A DNA stretch of 64,000 bases from DUML01 sp050949905 (GCA_050949905.1 JBMNGP010000005.1:440364-504363), one strand, 5' to 3'; numbered from the stretch's first letter, positions 34,982 through 43,668 are shown. Numbers and translations are program-made. Notes: generated by a model not told the origin, from the sequence alone.

Positions 34982-35980
34982 ATGGCTGAGAACTTTTTGA
35001 CAGATTATGGTTTATTAATGGATCTATCCCAAAAATTCGGTCCTTCTGGTAATGAAAAAGAAGTTAGGGATTTTATCAAAGACCAAATCAGTAGTGTTGT
35101 AGATGCCATTGATACCGACACACTGGGAAATCTTATTGCTCACAAAAAAGGTAAGGGCTTAAAAATAATGATTGCATGTCACATGGATGAAGTTGGGGTA
35201 ATAATCACCCATATTGATGAGCAAGGCTATTTATATTTTGCCCCCGTCGGTGGCCTGAAAAATACTGATCTTCTCGGTAAAAGAGTAGCTTTCAGGAATA
35301 ACCGAATTGGTATAGTATGTAAAGAGCCGGTCAGAGTAGGAAAAAACACTACGGACAAAATATATATTGATATTGGTGTAACTGGGGAAAGCGAGGCTAG
35401 AAAGGAAGTTGGGGAAGGCGATATGGCTGTCTTAGTTGGCAGTTTTGTGGAAACTGACAGCTGTCTTATCTCCAAGGCTTTAGATAATCGGCTAGGTTGT
35501 TTTCTAGCTATTGAATTACTAAAAAAAGTTCGATGCGAACATGAGCTCTTTTTTGCTTTTACCTGCCAAGAAGAAGTTGGGGCCAGAGGGGCAAAAACTG
35601 CAGCCTATAGCATACGTCCGGATCTGGCTCTGATAATCGACACTACTAGAAGTTATGACAGTCCTCCGGAACGTAAGCAACCATCTTTAGGTCAAGGTGT
35701 AGCTATCAAAGCTATGGACAGATCAATTATTGTTTCTCCCAAAATTAAGAATTGGATGGCTAATATTGCTTACCAAAAAAAGATCGCTTATCAGTGGGAA
35801 GTTATTACAACCGGCAGTACTGACGCAGGGCCTATTCACCTTACTGGGGGAGGAATCCCTACCGGTGGAATAGCTCTTCCCCTAAAAAATCTTCATACGG
35901 GAAACGAAATTGCTGCAAAAACTGATATAACGGCAGCTTTTAAGCTCTTGCGGGAGCTAATTCTAAATCCCTTGGCCTGA
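34982..35980 (+). CDS. M42-family metallo-aminopeptidase (third of three)
   Basis: A 332-residue paralogue with ACHMDEVGVII, ALDNRLGCFLA (Asp followed by Asn rather than Asp-Asp), TCQEEVGARGAKT, IIDTTRS and KNLHTGNE. All metal ligands are present. It begins 18 bp after the second copy with AGGAGGG upstream and closes the run with a terminator. Three different M42 subtypes in a row suggest mixed substrate ranges or hetero-oligomers, as reported for archaeal TET peptidases; this is inference. Confidence 0.92.
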   Translation: MAENFLTDYGLLMDLSQKFGPSGNEKEVRDFIKDQISSVVDAIDTDTLGNLIAHKKGKGLKIMIACHMDEVGVIITHIDEQGYLYFAPVGGLKNTDLLGKRVAFRNNRIGIVCKEPVRVGKNTTDKIYIDIGVTGESEARKEVGEGDMAVLVGSFVETDSCLISKALDNRLGCFLAIELLKKVRCEHELFFAFTCQEEVGARGAKTAAYSIRPDLALIIDTTRSYDSPPERKQPSLGQGVAIKAMDRSIIVSPKIKNWMANIAYQKKIAYQWEVITTGSTDAGPIHLTGGGIPTGGIALPLKNLHTGNEIAAKTDITAAFKLLRELILNPLA

Positions 35981-35988
35981 TACCAGAG

Positions 35989-36017
35989 ACTTCCCTCCAA
36001 AAAGGGGAGTTTTTTAT
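35989..36017 (+). terminator. Terminator of the PBP-M42 operon
   Basis: CTTCCC / GGGGAG stem (one G-T pair) with a TCCAAAAA loop, followed by TTTTTT. Confidence 0.75.
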
Positions 36018-36046
36018 CATTTGCTTATTTCTAACGCAAGTTTTAA

Positions 36047-36150
36047 ATAAACATGGGGATTCTATAAATGGTTTAAATTAATGTGCAAATAAACAAAGTT
36101 TTAGCAGGAATATGTTTATTTGCACAGAATATATATGTTTATATAAACAT
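36047..36150 (+). promoter_or_regulatory. Operator array and promoter of the gap-pyk-deoR unit
   Basis: Repeated TGTTTAT/ATAAACA half-sites: ATAAACAT (36047-36054); a perfect 14-bp inverted repeat TGTGCAAATAAACA (36082-36095) / TGTTTATTTGCACA (36113-36126) with a 17-bp gap; and a perfect 16-bp palindrome ATGTTTATATAAACAT (36135-36150). A promoter fits through them: TTGCAC (36120-36125), 16 bp, TATAAA (36142-36147). A bound repressor would cover both hexamers. The DeoR-type protein at the end of the same unit is the natural candidate; this is inferred. Confidence 0.7.
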
Positions 36151-36175
36151 CACAAATGTAGGAGGTCAATAAAAA

Positions 36176-37189
36176 ATGACTGTAAAAGTTGCAATTAATG
36201 GTTTTGGTAGAATTGGAAGGTTATGTTTAAGAGCATTTTTGGAATCAAGCCCAGGACAGGTCGAAATCGTCGCTGTCAATGATTTAGGCAACCCGGATCT
36301 GCTGGCACATTTATTTAAATATGATTCAATTCACGGCATTCTTCCCTATGATGTGCAAGTAACTGGGGATGTAATGAAAGTAAAAAACAGTACTGTGAAA
36401 CTGCTTGCTGAGAAAGATCCTGCTAAATTACCATGGAAAGAATTAAATGTCGATGTGGTTATTGAATCTACCGGCCGCTTTGTAGATAAAGCTTCAGCTA
36501 GCAAACACCTCGAAGCCGGAGCCAAAAAAGTTGTCATTTCAGCTCCGGGTAAGGAAGAAGATATAACTATAGTTATGGGTGTTAATGACGACAAATATGA
36601 TCCTCAAACACATCATGTTATCTCCAATGCTTCTTGCACAACAAACTGTCTTGCTCCGGTCGCTAAAGTGATCTTAAGGGAATTTGGTATTGAACAGGGC
36701 ATGATGACCACAACCCACTCTGTAACTAATGACCAGCGAATTCTTGATTTTGAACATAAGGACTGGCGGCGGGCCAGAGCAGCATTCCAATCAATGATTC
36801 CAACTACCACAGGTGCAGCTAAGGCTGTAGCTTTAGTGCTGCCAGAACTTAAGGGTAAATTGAACGGCATGGCTATTAGAGTTCCAACTCCAAATGTTTC
36901 CGTTGTTGACTTTGTTGTTAATGTCAGCAAATCAACAACTAAAGAAGAAGTAAATGCTAAGTTAAAAGAAGCTGCTGCTACCGACCTTAAGGGTATTATG
37001 GAATATACCGAACTTCCCTTAGTATCCAAGGACTTTAATGGTAACGCCCATAGTTCAATTGTTGATGCCCTCTCTACGATGGTAATCGGTGATAAAATGG
37101 TGAAGATCCTTTCCTGGTATGATAATGAATGGGGTTATTCTAATCGGGTTATTGACTTAGTTAAACTCATTGCTTCCCGAGGTCTTTAA
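36176..37189 (+). CDS. gap: Glyceraldehyde-3-phosphate dehydrogenase, type I
   Basis: A 337-residue glycolytic enzyme that oxidises glyceraldehyde-3-phosphate to 1,3-bisphosphoglycerate with NAD. The N-terminal Rossmann motif is INGFGRIGRLCLRAF; the catalytic cysteine is in SNASCTTNCLAPV (about residue 154); the catalytic histidine is in TTTHSVTNDQ; and the C terminus has SWYDNEWGYSNRV. Aspartate in VAVNDLGNPD after the second strand fits NAD preference. ATG start with GGAGG upstream. First gene of the unit controlled by the operator array, with pyk 29 bp later. Confidence 0.97.
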   Translation: MTVKVAINGFGRIGRLCLRAFLESSPGQVEIVAVNDLGNPDLLAHLFKYDSIHGILPYDVQVTGDVMKVKNSTVKLLAEKDPAKLPWKELNVDVVIESTGRFVDKASASKHLEAGAKKVVISAPGKEEDITIVMGVNDDKYDPQTHHVISNASCTTNCLAPVAKVILREFGIEQGMMTTTHSVTNDQRILDFEHKDWRRARAAFQSMIPTTTGAAKAVALVLPELKGKLNGMAIRVPTPNVSVVDFVVNVSKSTTKEEVNAKLKEAAATDLKGIMEYTELPLVSKDFNGNAHSSIVDALSTMVIGDKMVKILSWYDNEWGYSNRVIDLVKLIASRGL

Positions 37190-37218
37190 TTCTTTAGATG
37201 GGAGAGGGAGGTTAAGCT

Positions 37219-38946
37219 ATGCGAAGAACTAAGATAATTTGTACAATTGGTCCTGCCAGTGAATCCCCGGAAAGAATTAAGGAGCTGCTGGAAGCTGGGA
37301 TGAATGTAGCTAGACTTAATTTTTCCCATGGAAGCCATGAAGAACACGGCCGGAGAATTAAAAATCTCCGGGCCGTTGCTGAACAGCACGGAACCGTCTT
37401 AGGTATTCTCTTAGATACCAAAGGACCGGAGATTAGGACAGGATCTGTACCGGCTGAAGGGGTTCCTTTAGTCAATGGCCAGCCTTTTATTCTGGATAAT
37501 ATTGATGAAATGGGTTCTTCGGAAAGAGTATATGTTAGCTATGAAAATCTATGGCAGGAAGTATCTCCCGGAACCCATATCCTCCTGGATGACGGTTTAA
37601 TGGACTTGGAAGTAGTTAGCACCGAAGAAGGAAAAATAACAACGATTGTCAGAAATGGTGGAGTTCTGAAATCCAAAAAAGGTGTTAATGTTCCCGGAAT
37701 ACCAATTCAATTGCCTGCCTTGACGCCCAAAGATGTTGAGGACATTAACTTCGGCCTAAAAAATGACATAGATTTTATTGCCTCTTCCTTTGCCCGCAAG
37801 GCTTCGGATATTCTTGAGGTTAGGAAATTAGTGGAAGCTGCCGGTGCTGATGTGGGAATTATTGCCAAAATTGAAAACCAGGAAGGAATAACAAACCTTG
37901 ATAATATCTTGGAAGTGGCTGATGGGATAATGGTGGCCAGAGGTGATTTAGGAGTCGAAATTCCAGTTGAAGATGTACCAATGTACCAAAAAGAGATTAT
38001 CTCTAAATGCAATGCCTTAGGCAAAATTGTTATTGTAGCTACTCAGATGCTGGACTCCATGATTCGTCAACCTCGGCCAACCCGGGCCGAAGCAAGCGAT
38101 GTAGCAAATGCCATTTTAGATGGAACTGATGCTATTATGCTCTCCGGTGAGACCGCAGCCGGTTCTTTTCCGGTAGAAGCGGTACGGACTATGGATAAAA
38201 TTGCGCGCAAAACAGAAACTATTTATTTCCAAAGCGGTGTTGCCCCTCGCAAAGGGAGAAATATTGCTGAAGCCATAGGGCATGCCAGCAATACCATCGC
38301 CAATGATTTGAATGCAGCAGCAATTATTACTCCTACCCAGTCCGGAATTACTGCCCGCATGATTTCCCGCCATAGGCCCAAATCATTAATAATTGCAGCA
38401 ACCCCCTATCCTAAGACGGCCAGAAGTTTAACTCTTAATTGGGGTGTGCATTCCATAATTGTCTCAGAAAGTACCGGAACTGACGAGCTTCTTTCCATTG
38501 CTGTTACAAAAGCCTTGGATGAAAACTTAGTTAGAACAGGCGATGTCGTAGTACTAACCGCAGGAGTTCCGGTTGGTAAAGTTGGGAGTACCAACTTAAT
38601 TAAAGTCCAAGTAATCGGTAATATTCTTACCAGAGGAATCGGAATAGGCAGGAAATCTTATTCCGGGGTTTCTCGAAAAACTCAAAATCCCGAAGAGTTT
38701 AAAAAAGGTGAGATATTTATTGCCTCTACCACGGATGCCGATAATATGGAAATAATGGCGAAGGCGGGAGCTATTGTTGTCGAACGAGGCGGGCTTACTT
38801 CCCATGCCGCTATTGTTGCTTTGGAATATGGTATTCCTGCTATCGTCGGTGCACGCGACGCTCTGGATAAAATCAAAGACGGGCAAATTATCACCGTTGA
38901 TGCTTCTGCAGGTGTTGTTTATGAAGGCTCGGTGGCTATGATTTGA
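37219..38946 (+). CDS. pyk: Pyruvate kinase with C-terminal PEP-utiliser domain
   Basis: A 575-residue enzyme that makes ATP and pyruvate from phosphoenolpyruvate. It starts MRRTKIICTIGPASESPERI; the substrate/metal segment is MVARGDLGVEIP (about residues 236-247), followed by KCNALGKIVIVATQMLDSM and the RAEASDVANAILDG loop. Residues 480-575 are the extra phosphohistidine-like domain of Bacillus-type enzymes, with the motif ERGGLTSHAAIVALEYGIPAI. ATG start with GGGAGG upstream. Part of the gap-pyk-deoR unit. Confidence 0.97.
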   Translation: MRRTKIICTIGPASESPERIKELLEAGMNVARLNFSHGSHEEHGRRIKNLRAVAEQHGTVLGILLDTKGPEIRTGSVPAEGVPLVNGQPFILDNIDEMGSSERVYVSYENLWQEVSPGTHILLDDGLMDLEVVSTEEGKITTIVRNGGVLKSKKGVNVPGIPIQLPALTPKDVEDINFGLKNDIDFIASSFARKASDILEVRKLVEAAGADVGIIAKIENQEGITNLDNILEVADGIMVARGDLGVEIPVEDVPMYQKEIISKCNALGKIVIVATQMLDSMIRQPRPTRAEASDVANAILDGTDAIMLSGETAAGSFPVEAVRTMDKIARKTETIYFQSGVAPRKGRNIAEAIGHASNTIANDLNAAAIITPTQSGITARMISRHRPKSLIIAATPYPKTARSLTLNWGVHSIIVSESTGTDELLSIAVTKALDENLVRTGDVVVLTAGVPVGKVGSTNLIKVQVIGNILTRGIGIGRKSYSGVSRKTQNPEEFKKGEIFIASTTDADNMEIMAKAGAIVVERGGLTSHAAIVALEYGIPAIVGARDALDKIKDGQIITVDASAGVVYEGSVAMI

Positions 38947-39011
38947 GATAACATCAGTATTTAAACCTAGTAAATACTATTGTTATGTTTTGCGTTTAAG
39001 GAGGGTTGGAG

Positions 39012-39770
39012 GTGACAGCAGCCAGACAGGAAAAAATTCGATTTTTGCTGCAAAAACATGGTCATTTAACGGTGGCAGAATTAGCCGGTCGTTTTGGGGT
39101 TTCCGAAATGACTATCCGCAGAGATCTTAAACAACTCGCTTCGATGGGGCTAGTTCAAAGAGAACATGGCAAAGCAATCTATCCACAAAATATTCAAACT
39201 CGGAACGGCATTTTTATTTCCAGATTAGGTGAAGCATATAAAGAAAAAATTGCAATCGGTAAAGCTGCTGCCAATCTTATAAATGAAGGGGATTCGCTTA
39301 TCCTGGATTCGGGTACAACTACTTTAGCCATAGCGCTGGCTTTGGAAAAAAAGTGTATAGTTGTAACCAACTCCCTCCCTGTTGCCGATATTCTTGGGGT
39401 TAAGAAAGATATTACAACGGTATTAACCGGCGGCGAAGTCCAGCGAACTACCTGCTCACTTATGGGACCGATGACAAGAGAAAATTTGGCGGGTTTTAAT
39501 GCCGATAAGCTTTTTTTAGCTGCTACCGGTGTCAGTTCTGAAAAAGGCCTTTCAACCACAAGCATGGCTGAATCGGAAGTCAAACAAGCTATGATTAATT
39601 CCGCCAAGGAAGTCATTTTGGTAGCCCATAGCTCTAAATTAGAGCAAATTTATTATCATACCTTTGCGAAATGGGATAAGATTAATAGATTTATCACTGA
39701 TACATCTGCCGATTTAAATTTAGTGCAAAAAATTAGGCAAAATGGGGTAGAAGTCATTCTAGCAAGTTAA
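39012..39770 (+). CDS. DeoR/GlpR-family transcriptional regulator
   Basis: A 252-residue repressor-type protein. Residues 1-60 form the DeoR helix-turn-helix with the signature LTVAELAGRFGVSEMTIRRDLKQL; residues 75-235 are the sugar-phosphate-sensing DeoR C-terminal domain, with EGDSLILDSGTTTLAIA and NSAKEVILVAHSSKL. The GTG at 39012 is chosen over a TTG at 39006 on spacing from AAGGAGGG. It ends the gap-pyk unit and a terminator follows. DeoR proteins often bind palindromes with TGTTT/AAACA arms, and this gene shares its transcription unit with the operator array at 36047-36150, so autoregulation of the unit in response to a sugar phosphate is a reasonable hypothesis. CggR, the usual gap regulator of Firmicutes, belongs to the SorC family instead. 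Confidence 0.9.
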   Translation: MTAARQEKIRFLLQKHGHLTVAELAGRFGVSEMTIRRDLKQLASMGLVQREHGKAIYPQNIQTRNGIFISRLGEAYKEKIAIGKAAANLINEGDSLILDSGTTTLAIALALEKKCIVVTNSLPVADILGVKKDITTVLTGGEVQRTTCSLMGPMTRENLAGFNADKLFLAATGVSSEKGLSTTSMAESEVKQAMINSAKEVILVAHSSKLEQIYYHTFAKWDKINRFITDTSADLNLVQKIRQNGVEVILAS

Positions 39771-39792
39771 ATACCTATTTCAGAAATTTGTT

Positions 39793-39826
39793 AAAACTTG
39801 GCGAAAGTCAAGTTTTTTATTTATTT
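39793..39826 (+). terminator. Terminator of the gap-pyk-deoR unit
   Basis: AAAACTTG (39793-39800) / CAAGTTTT (39809-39816) with an 8-nt loop, then TTATTTATTTTT. Confidence 0.85.
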
Positions 39827-39908
39827 TTCTAAATATAAGATATATTTTAGAAGGGAACTGGACAGCTATGTAGAAAAATATATTAAGCGAGATCTCAGGA
39901 GGATATTG

Positions 39909-40994
39909 ATGGAACAGTCACATTTTTTTGTTGGGCAAAAACTTAACTTTACCACTAACTCAGACTTGTATCATGATATTTATGTGACTGAAGTCAAGGA
40001 AGTATTTCCGGATCGCTTGGAATTGGCTATTTCTCTTCACAAAGGTTATCTTGTTTTAATACCAATTGGCACAACTGTGCAATGGTTAATCCCCGAAGTC
40101 AATGAGGTTTTTACTTCCCAAGTCATTTCACGCCAGCCGGCGAAACAAACCTGGTGTGTTTCACTTCCGACCCCCAAAAAACAGCAAAGAAGATCCAGAG
40201 TAATTGCGATCGGTAGTGGCAAGGGCGGGGTAGGGAAAACAACCTTAGCTATCAATCTAAGTTTGGCTTTAAGTGATTTAGGTAAACGTGTCATCATATT
40301 GGATGCCGACATTGGTATGGCCAATGTTGAACTGCTCCTTAAACTAAATACCAGTTTAAACTTAACCAATGTCTTAAATGGTCAATGTTCACTGCGTGAT
40401 ACTCTTACTCCAGGGCCACTGGGTATTAATCTTCTTCCCGGTTCGAGCGGAATTTCCTCCTTAACAAATCTCAACCCAATTCAATTTAACCGTATACTTG
40501 CAGGTTTTTCCGATCTGGAAAATGAATGTGACATTTTTATTATTGACACCGGGGCGGGACTTTCAGAGAATGTTTTAAAATTCCTGGAAGCTGCTGACGA
40601 TTTAATACTTATTACTACTACCGAGCCCCATGCATTAATGGATACTTATGCTTTAACCAAGGCCTTAGCCTATAGAAATCCTGAGGTAAAGCCACTACTA
40701 ATAATAAATCGTTGTGAAACCGAATCAGAAGCTTACAAATGCAGTGAGACTTTCAACAAAGCTGCTTCCAGATTTCTTAAGCTTAAACCGGAATTAATCG
40801 GTTGGATTTATGAAGACAAAAAAGTTTCGAAATCACTAAAAAACCAAAGGCCATTATATCTAACAAATCCTACTTCCGAATACTGCCAGCAAATTACTAA
40901 AATTGCTACAAGACTTCTGGGTAAAAAAATTATCCCAGAACGTTCTTCCGGTATTATTTCTTTTATTAACAAACTTAAAAGGAATTTTGGTTAA
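39909..40994 (+). CDS. PilZN-like domain fused to a MinD/FlhG-like ATPase
   Basis: A 361-residue protein. The ATG at 39909 is preceded by AGGAGG at a spacing of six; the longer frame from 39798 has no site. Residues 97-350 are a MinD/FlhG-type P-loop ATPase: deviant Walker A IGSGKGGVGKTTLAINLS (about 102-117), the switch region ILDADIGMANVELLL, and IIDTGAGLSENVLKFLEAAD, as in FlhG/YlxH. Residues 5-88 resemble the N-terminal domain of YcgR-type flagellar brake proteins (PilZN): FVGQKLNFTTNSDLYHDIYV then a strand-rich segment ending in VFTSQVISR. No PilZ domain with RxxxR follows. FlhG sets flagellar number and placement; the fusion suggests a surface-organelle or polarity role. No flagellar genes are nearby. 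Neighbours are unrelated in sequence. Confidence 0.8.
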   Translation: MEQSHFFVGQKLNFTTNSDLYHDIYVTEVKEVFPDRLELAISLHKGYLVLIPIGTTVQWLIPEVNEVFTSQVISRQPAKQTWCVSLPTPKKQQRRSRVIAIGSGKGGVGKTTLAINLSLALSDLGKRVIILDADIGMANVELLLKLNTSLNLTNVLNGQCSLRDTLTPGPLGINLLPGSSGISSLTNLNPIQFNRILAGFSDLENECDIFIIDTGAGLSENVLKFLEAADDLILITTTEPHALMDTYALTKALAYRNPEVKPLLIINRCETESEAYKCSETFNKAASRFLKLKPELIGWIYEDKKVSKSLKNQRPLYLTNPTSEYCQQITKIATRLLGKKIIPERSSGIISFINKLKRNFG

Positions 40995-41110
40995 TCCGGA
41001 ATTGCATTATAAATACATTTGTCCAGCTAAATATTAGTATTTAATATTTCTTTCCCAAAAAATCAATGTTATAATTAGACTGGTCTGGTTTAATCGTTAA
41101 AGGGGGGAGA

Positions 41111-42568
41111 ATGATTAACCGGGGAAAATCAAGGGATTTCTTATCACTTTTTTTCACGATCTTTAGAGAGAAAAAACTATTGACCAAATTCTTAAACTCT
41201 TCCAAGAAAATATCTTGGAAGTCACCTAAGACAATCGGTGTTCTGTCTCTAGCCTTAGTAATCCTCTGCACAGGAATTTTCTACCTAGCTAATACTACTT
41301 CAGCTGTTGCCATTCTGGTTAACGGGAATAACCTGGGCTATGTTGCCAACTTGGATGAAGCCCAGGCAATTGTTCAGGAAGTACTAAGTAAACAAGGTAA
41401 AAGTGCGGGTCGCATAGCTAAGACGAGTGACAATATTGAATATGATAAAGTAAGAATTAAGAAAGAAAAGTATGCCGGAAACATTGTTTCTCAGGAAATA
41501 TTATTTAGTTCCATTAAGCCTTATATCGAAGGCGTTGGGATAAATATTGATGAAAAATTGGCCGTTGTCTTAGGAAGTCAGGAAGAAGCAGATTCAGTTT
41601 TAGCCAAGTATATCGAACACTTTACCAAACCATCCGAAAAAAATATCGTTAGTTCTGCCGAATTCAAAGAAAATGTTTCCAAAATTCCTCTTGAAGTTAA
41701 TCCCAGTGAAGTTAAAACAATCGATCAGGCCTTAGAAATATTGATAAAAGGTGATGTAGCTGAGAAGGTCTATACTGTAGAACCTAATGATTCATTTTGG
41801 TTAATTGCCCGTAAGAATAATATGCTGACTGAAGAAGTGATTGCCGGTAATCCAGGTTTTACTGAAAATACCATTATTCAACCCGGCCAGGAAATAAAAA
41901 TAGTTAAGGTTCAGCCTTTCTTAACGGTTCAAAGTAAAGGAACAAAAGTTGTTAATGAAGTGATTCCCTTTGATGTCGTAACTAAAGTTGATTCTAAGCT
42001 TGCTGTTGGTAAAAGTGTAGTTAAGCAGGCAGGCAAAGATGGCGAAAAAGTAGTTACATATAACTATATTGAGGAAAACGGCAAGACAATAGAAAAACAA
42101 GTTGTCAAAGAAGAAGTAATTGTGGAGCCTGTTAAACAAGTAATTGCCAAAGGCCCCAATCCGCCACCGGTTTATGTGGGGACTTCACGTGGGTCGGGAA
42201 GTGTCTCCGGCATGGTTTGGCCATTAAGCGGCCCGATAACTTCGTATTATGGCTATCGCTGGGGTGGATTCCATACTGGAATTGATATTGACGGGGTTAC
42301 AGGGCAACCTTATGTAGCTGCAGCTTCCGGTAAAGTTGTTTTTGCCGGCTGGAATGGCGGGTACGGCTACTCAATCTTAATAGATCACGGTAATGGAGTG
42401 GCAACGCGCTACGCTCATTCCTCGCAATTAAATGTTAAAGCCGGCCAGACTGTTGAGAAAGGCCAGACCATCGGCTTAGTTGGTTCTACCGGAAGATCTA
42501 CAGGTTCACATCTCCATTTCGAAGTTATTATTAACGGGAGTACGGTTAATCCTTTGAATTATATCTAA
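41111..42568 (+). CDS. Secreted M23 peptidase with LysM and G5 domains
   Basis: A 485-residue cell-wall hydrolase. An N-terminal basic region precedes the membrane anchor (TIGVLSLALVILCTGIFYLA, about residues 40-59). A LysM domain (about 217-265, VEPNDSFWLIARKNN) and a G5 domain (about 270-345, ending KQVVKEEVIVEPV) precede the M23 endopeptidase (about 365-485), whose zinc motifs are HTGIDIDG and GSHLHFEV with the catalytic YAHSSQL. It would cut peptidoglycan cross-links at the cell surface; the same domain order is common in clostridial elongation or sporulation hydrolases. The start (ATG) has GGGGGGA upstream. A TATAAT at 41065-41070 may be its -10 box. It ends in a strong terminator. Confidence 0.92.
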   Translation: MINRGKSRDFLSLFFTIFREKKLLTKFLNSSKKISWKSPKTIGVLSLALVILCTGIFYLANTTSAVAILVNGNNLGYVANLDEAQAIVQEVLSKQGKSAGRIAKTSDNIEYDKVRIKKEKYAGNIVSQEILFSSIKPYIEGVGINIDEKLAVVLGSQEEADSVLAKYIEHFTKPSEKNIVSSAEFKENVSKIPLEVNPSEVKTIDQALEILIKGDVAEKVYTVEPNDSFWLIARKNNMLTEEVIAGNPGFTENTIIQPGQEIKIVKVQPFLTVQSKGTKVVNEVIPFDVVTKVDSKLAVGKSVVKQAGKDGEKVVTYNYIEENGKTIEKQVVKEEVIVEPVKQVIAKGPNPPPVYVGTSRGSGSVSGMVWPLSGPITSYYGYRWGGFHTGIDIDGVTGQPYVAAASGKVVFAGWNGGYGYSILIDHGNGVATRYAHSSQLNVKAGQTVEKGQTIGLVGSTGRSTGSHLHFEVIINGSTVNPLNYI

Positions 42569-42580
42569 ATCAGACTTTCA

Positions 42581-42608
42581 AATAGCGCTGAGAAGCGCTA
42601 TTTTTTTT
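42581..42608 (+). terminator. Terminator of the M23/LysM/G5 gene
   Basis: AATAGCGCT (42581-42589) / AGCGCTATT (42594-42602) with a GAGA loop and eight Ts. Confidence 0.92.
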
Positions 42609-42761
42609 GAACAAAAGCAGCCATAATACAAGAAAATACAAGAATGATTCTTTCTCTAGGATGCCTGATGCACCAGAGTTAATCCTTGCATTTTGTAGTT
42701 GACAAATGGTATTTAAAACCTGAGAATTAAGTATAATATGGTTAGATTAGTAGGAGGGTAT

Positions 42762-43610
42762 ATGACTATTAAAATTGTAGTTGACAGTTCCTCAGATATT
42801 CCCAAAAATATCTCAACAGATTTGGGGATTATCACGGTTCCAATGCCGGTTTATATTGATGGCAATACTTATCACGAAGGGGTAGACCTTTTTACGGAAG
42901 AATTTTACGCTAATTTTAAGAACTATAAAGATCTTCCGAAAACATCGCAGCCTAATCCTAACTTACTAAAAGATACTTATGAAAAAGTATTAGCCGAGGG
43001 TAACGATCTGATAGCCATTCATCTCTCTTCGGGCTTAAGCTCTACTTATCAAACAGCGGTAATGGTAAGGGAGATGTGCAGTGCACCCGAGAGGATTCAT
43101 CTAATTGATAGTTTAGGAGCTTCCCTTGGCTTTGGTCTCCTGGCAATAATGGCTGCTAAGCTGGCTCAAGAACAAGATGATCCTGCTCTATTAGTGAAAC
43201 GTATAACCGAAGCCAGAGGTAAAATGAAATACATATTTACCCTGGATACTCTGGAATACCTGATTAAAGGCGGGAGAGTAAGTAAGACGGCAGGATTTGT
43301 GGCCGGATTATTAGATGTCAAGCCAATTCTGCATATCAATTCTGAAGGTAAAATAGATGTCTTTGGCAAAGTCAGATCGCGCAAAGCCTCTCTTCGCAAA
43401 TTGGTTGAAATCATGGAACAAAGCATTGCTGAGCCGGAAAACCAGATCGTGGGTATTTCCCATTCTGCCTGTTTCGAGGAAGCTGAAGCTCTGGCTGCTG
43501 AAATCAAAAACAAGCTGCCGGTTAAAGAAATAATAATTGGAGAAATTGGTTCGGTAGTCGGCAGTCATGTCGGACCAGGCACCTTGGCACTCTTTTTCCA
43601 AACAGCTTAA
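42762..43610 (+). CDS. DegV-family fatty-acid-binding protein
   Basis: A 282-residue protein of the DegV (FakB-type) family. It starts TIKIVVDSSSDIPKNIS, with the SSSD loop that contacts the fatty-acid carboxylate, and has the later ATP-independent lobe with HLSSGLSSTYQTA and the hinge SVVGSHVGPGTLALFF. FakB proteins hold a fatty acid while the FakA kinase phosphorylates it for phospholipid synthesis; a FakA gene is not in view. The ATG at 42762 follows AGGAGGG; an ATG at 42738 has no site. A TATAAT at 42732-42737 lies just upstream, and TTGACA-17-GAGAAT (42699-42727) is an alternative promoter. Confidence 0.92.
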   Translation: MTIKIVVDSSSDIPKNISTDLGIITVPMPVYIDGNTYHEGVDLFTEEFYANFKNYKDLPKTSQPNPNLLKDTYEKVLAEGNDLIAIHLSSGLSSTYQTAVMVREMCSAPERIHLIDSLGASLGFGLLAIMAAKLAQEQDDPALLVKRITEARGKMKYIFTLDTLEYLIKGGRVSKTAGFVAGLLDVKPILHINSEGKIDVFGKVRSRKASLRKLVEIMEQSIAEPENQIVGISHSACFEEAEALAAEIKNKLPVKEIIIGEIGSVVGSHVGPGTLALFFQTA

Positions 43611-43650
43611 TTCTCTTAAGAAAGAACTGCCCAACTTATCTTAAGGAAAA

Positions 43651-43668
43651 AGATGTCCGGGGACATCT
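43651..43668. promoter_or_regulatory. 18-bp palindrome upstream of miaB
   Basis: AGATGTCC (43651-43658), GG, GGACATCT (43661-43668): perfect 8-bp arms with a 2-bp centre, 50 bp before the miaB start. The arms are too close for an RNA hairpin with a normal loop and no T run follows, so a DNA-binding site is more likely than a terminator. Confidence 0.5.

Noticed and set aside
36613..37029. 138-codon minus-strand frame within gap
   Set aside because: Antisense of a highly conserved enzyme; composition follows the reverse of gap codons.
39194..39616. 140-codon minus-strand frame within the DeoR-family gene
   Set aside because: Shadow frame with no start signal.
39798..39908. Extra 37 codons at the front of the PilZN-MinD frame
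   Set aside because: Upstream part overlaps the terminator of the previous unit and has no ribosome binding site; AGGAGG points to 39909.
41030..41051. AAATATTA...TAATATTT hairpin after the PilZN-MinD gene
   Set aside because: All A/T pairs with a weak tail; could form by chance in this composition.
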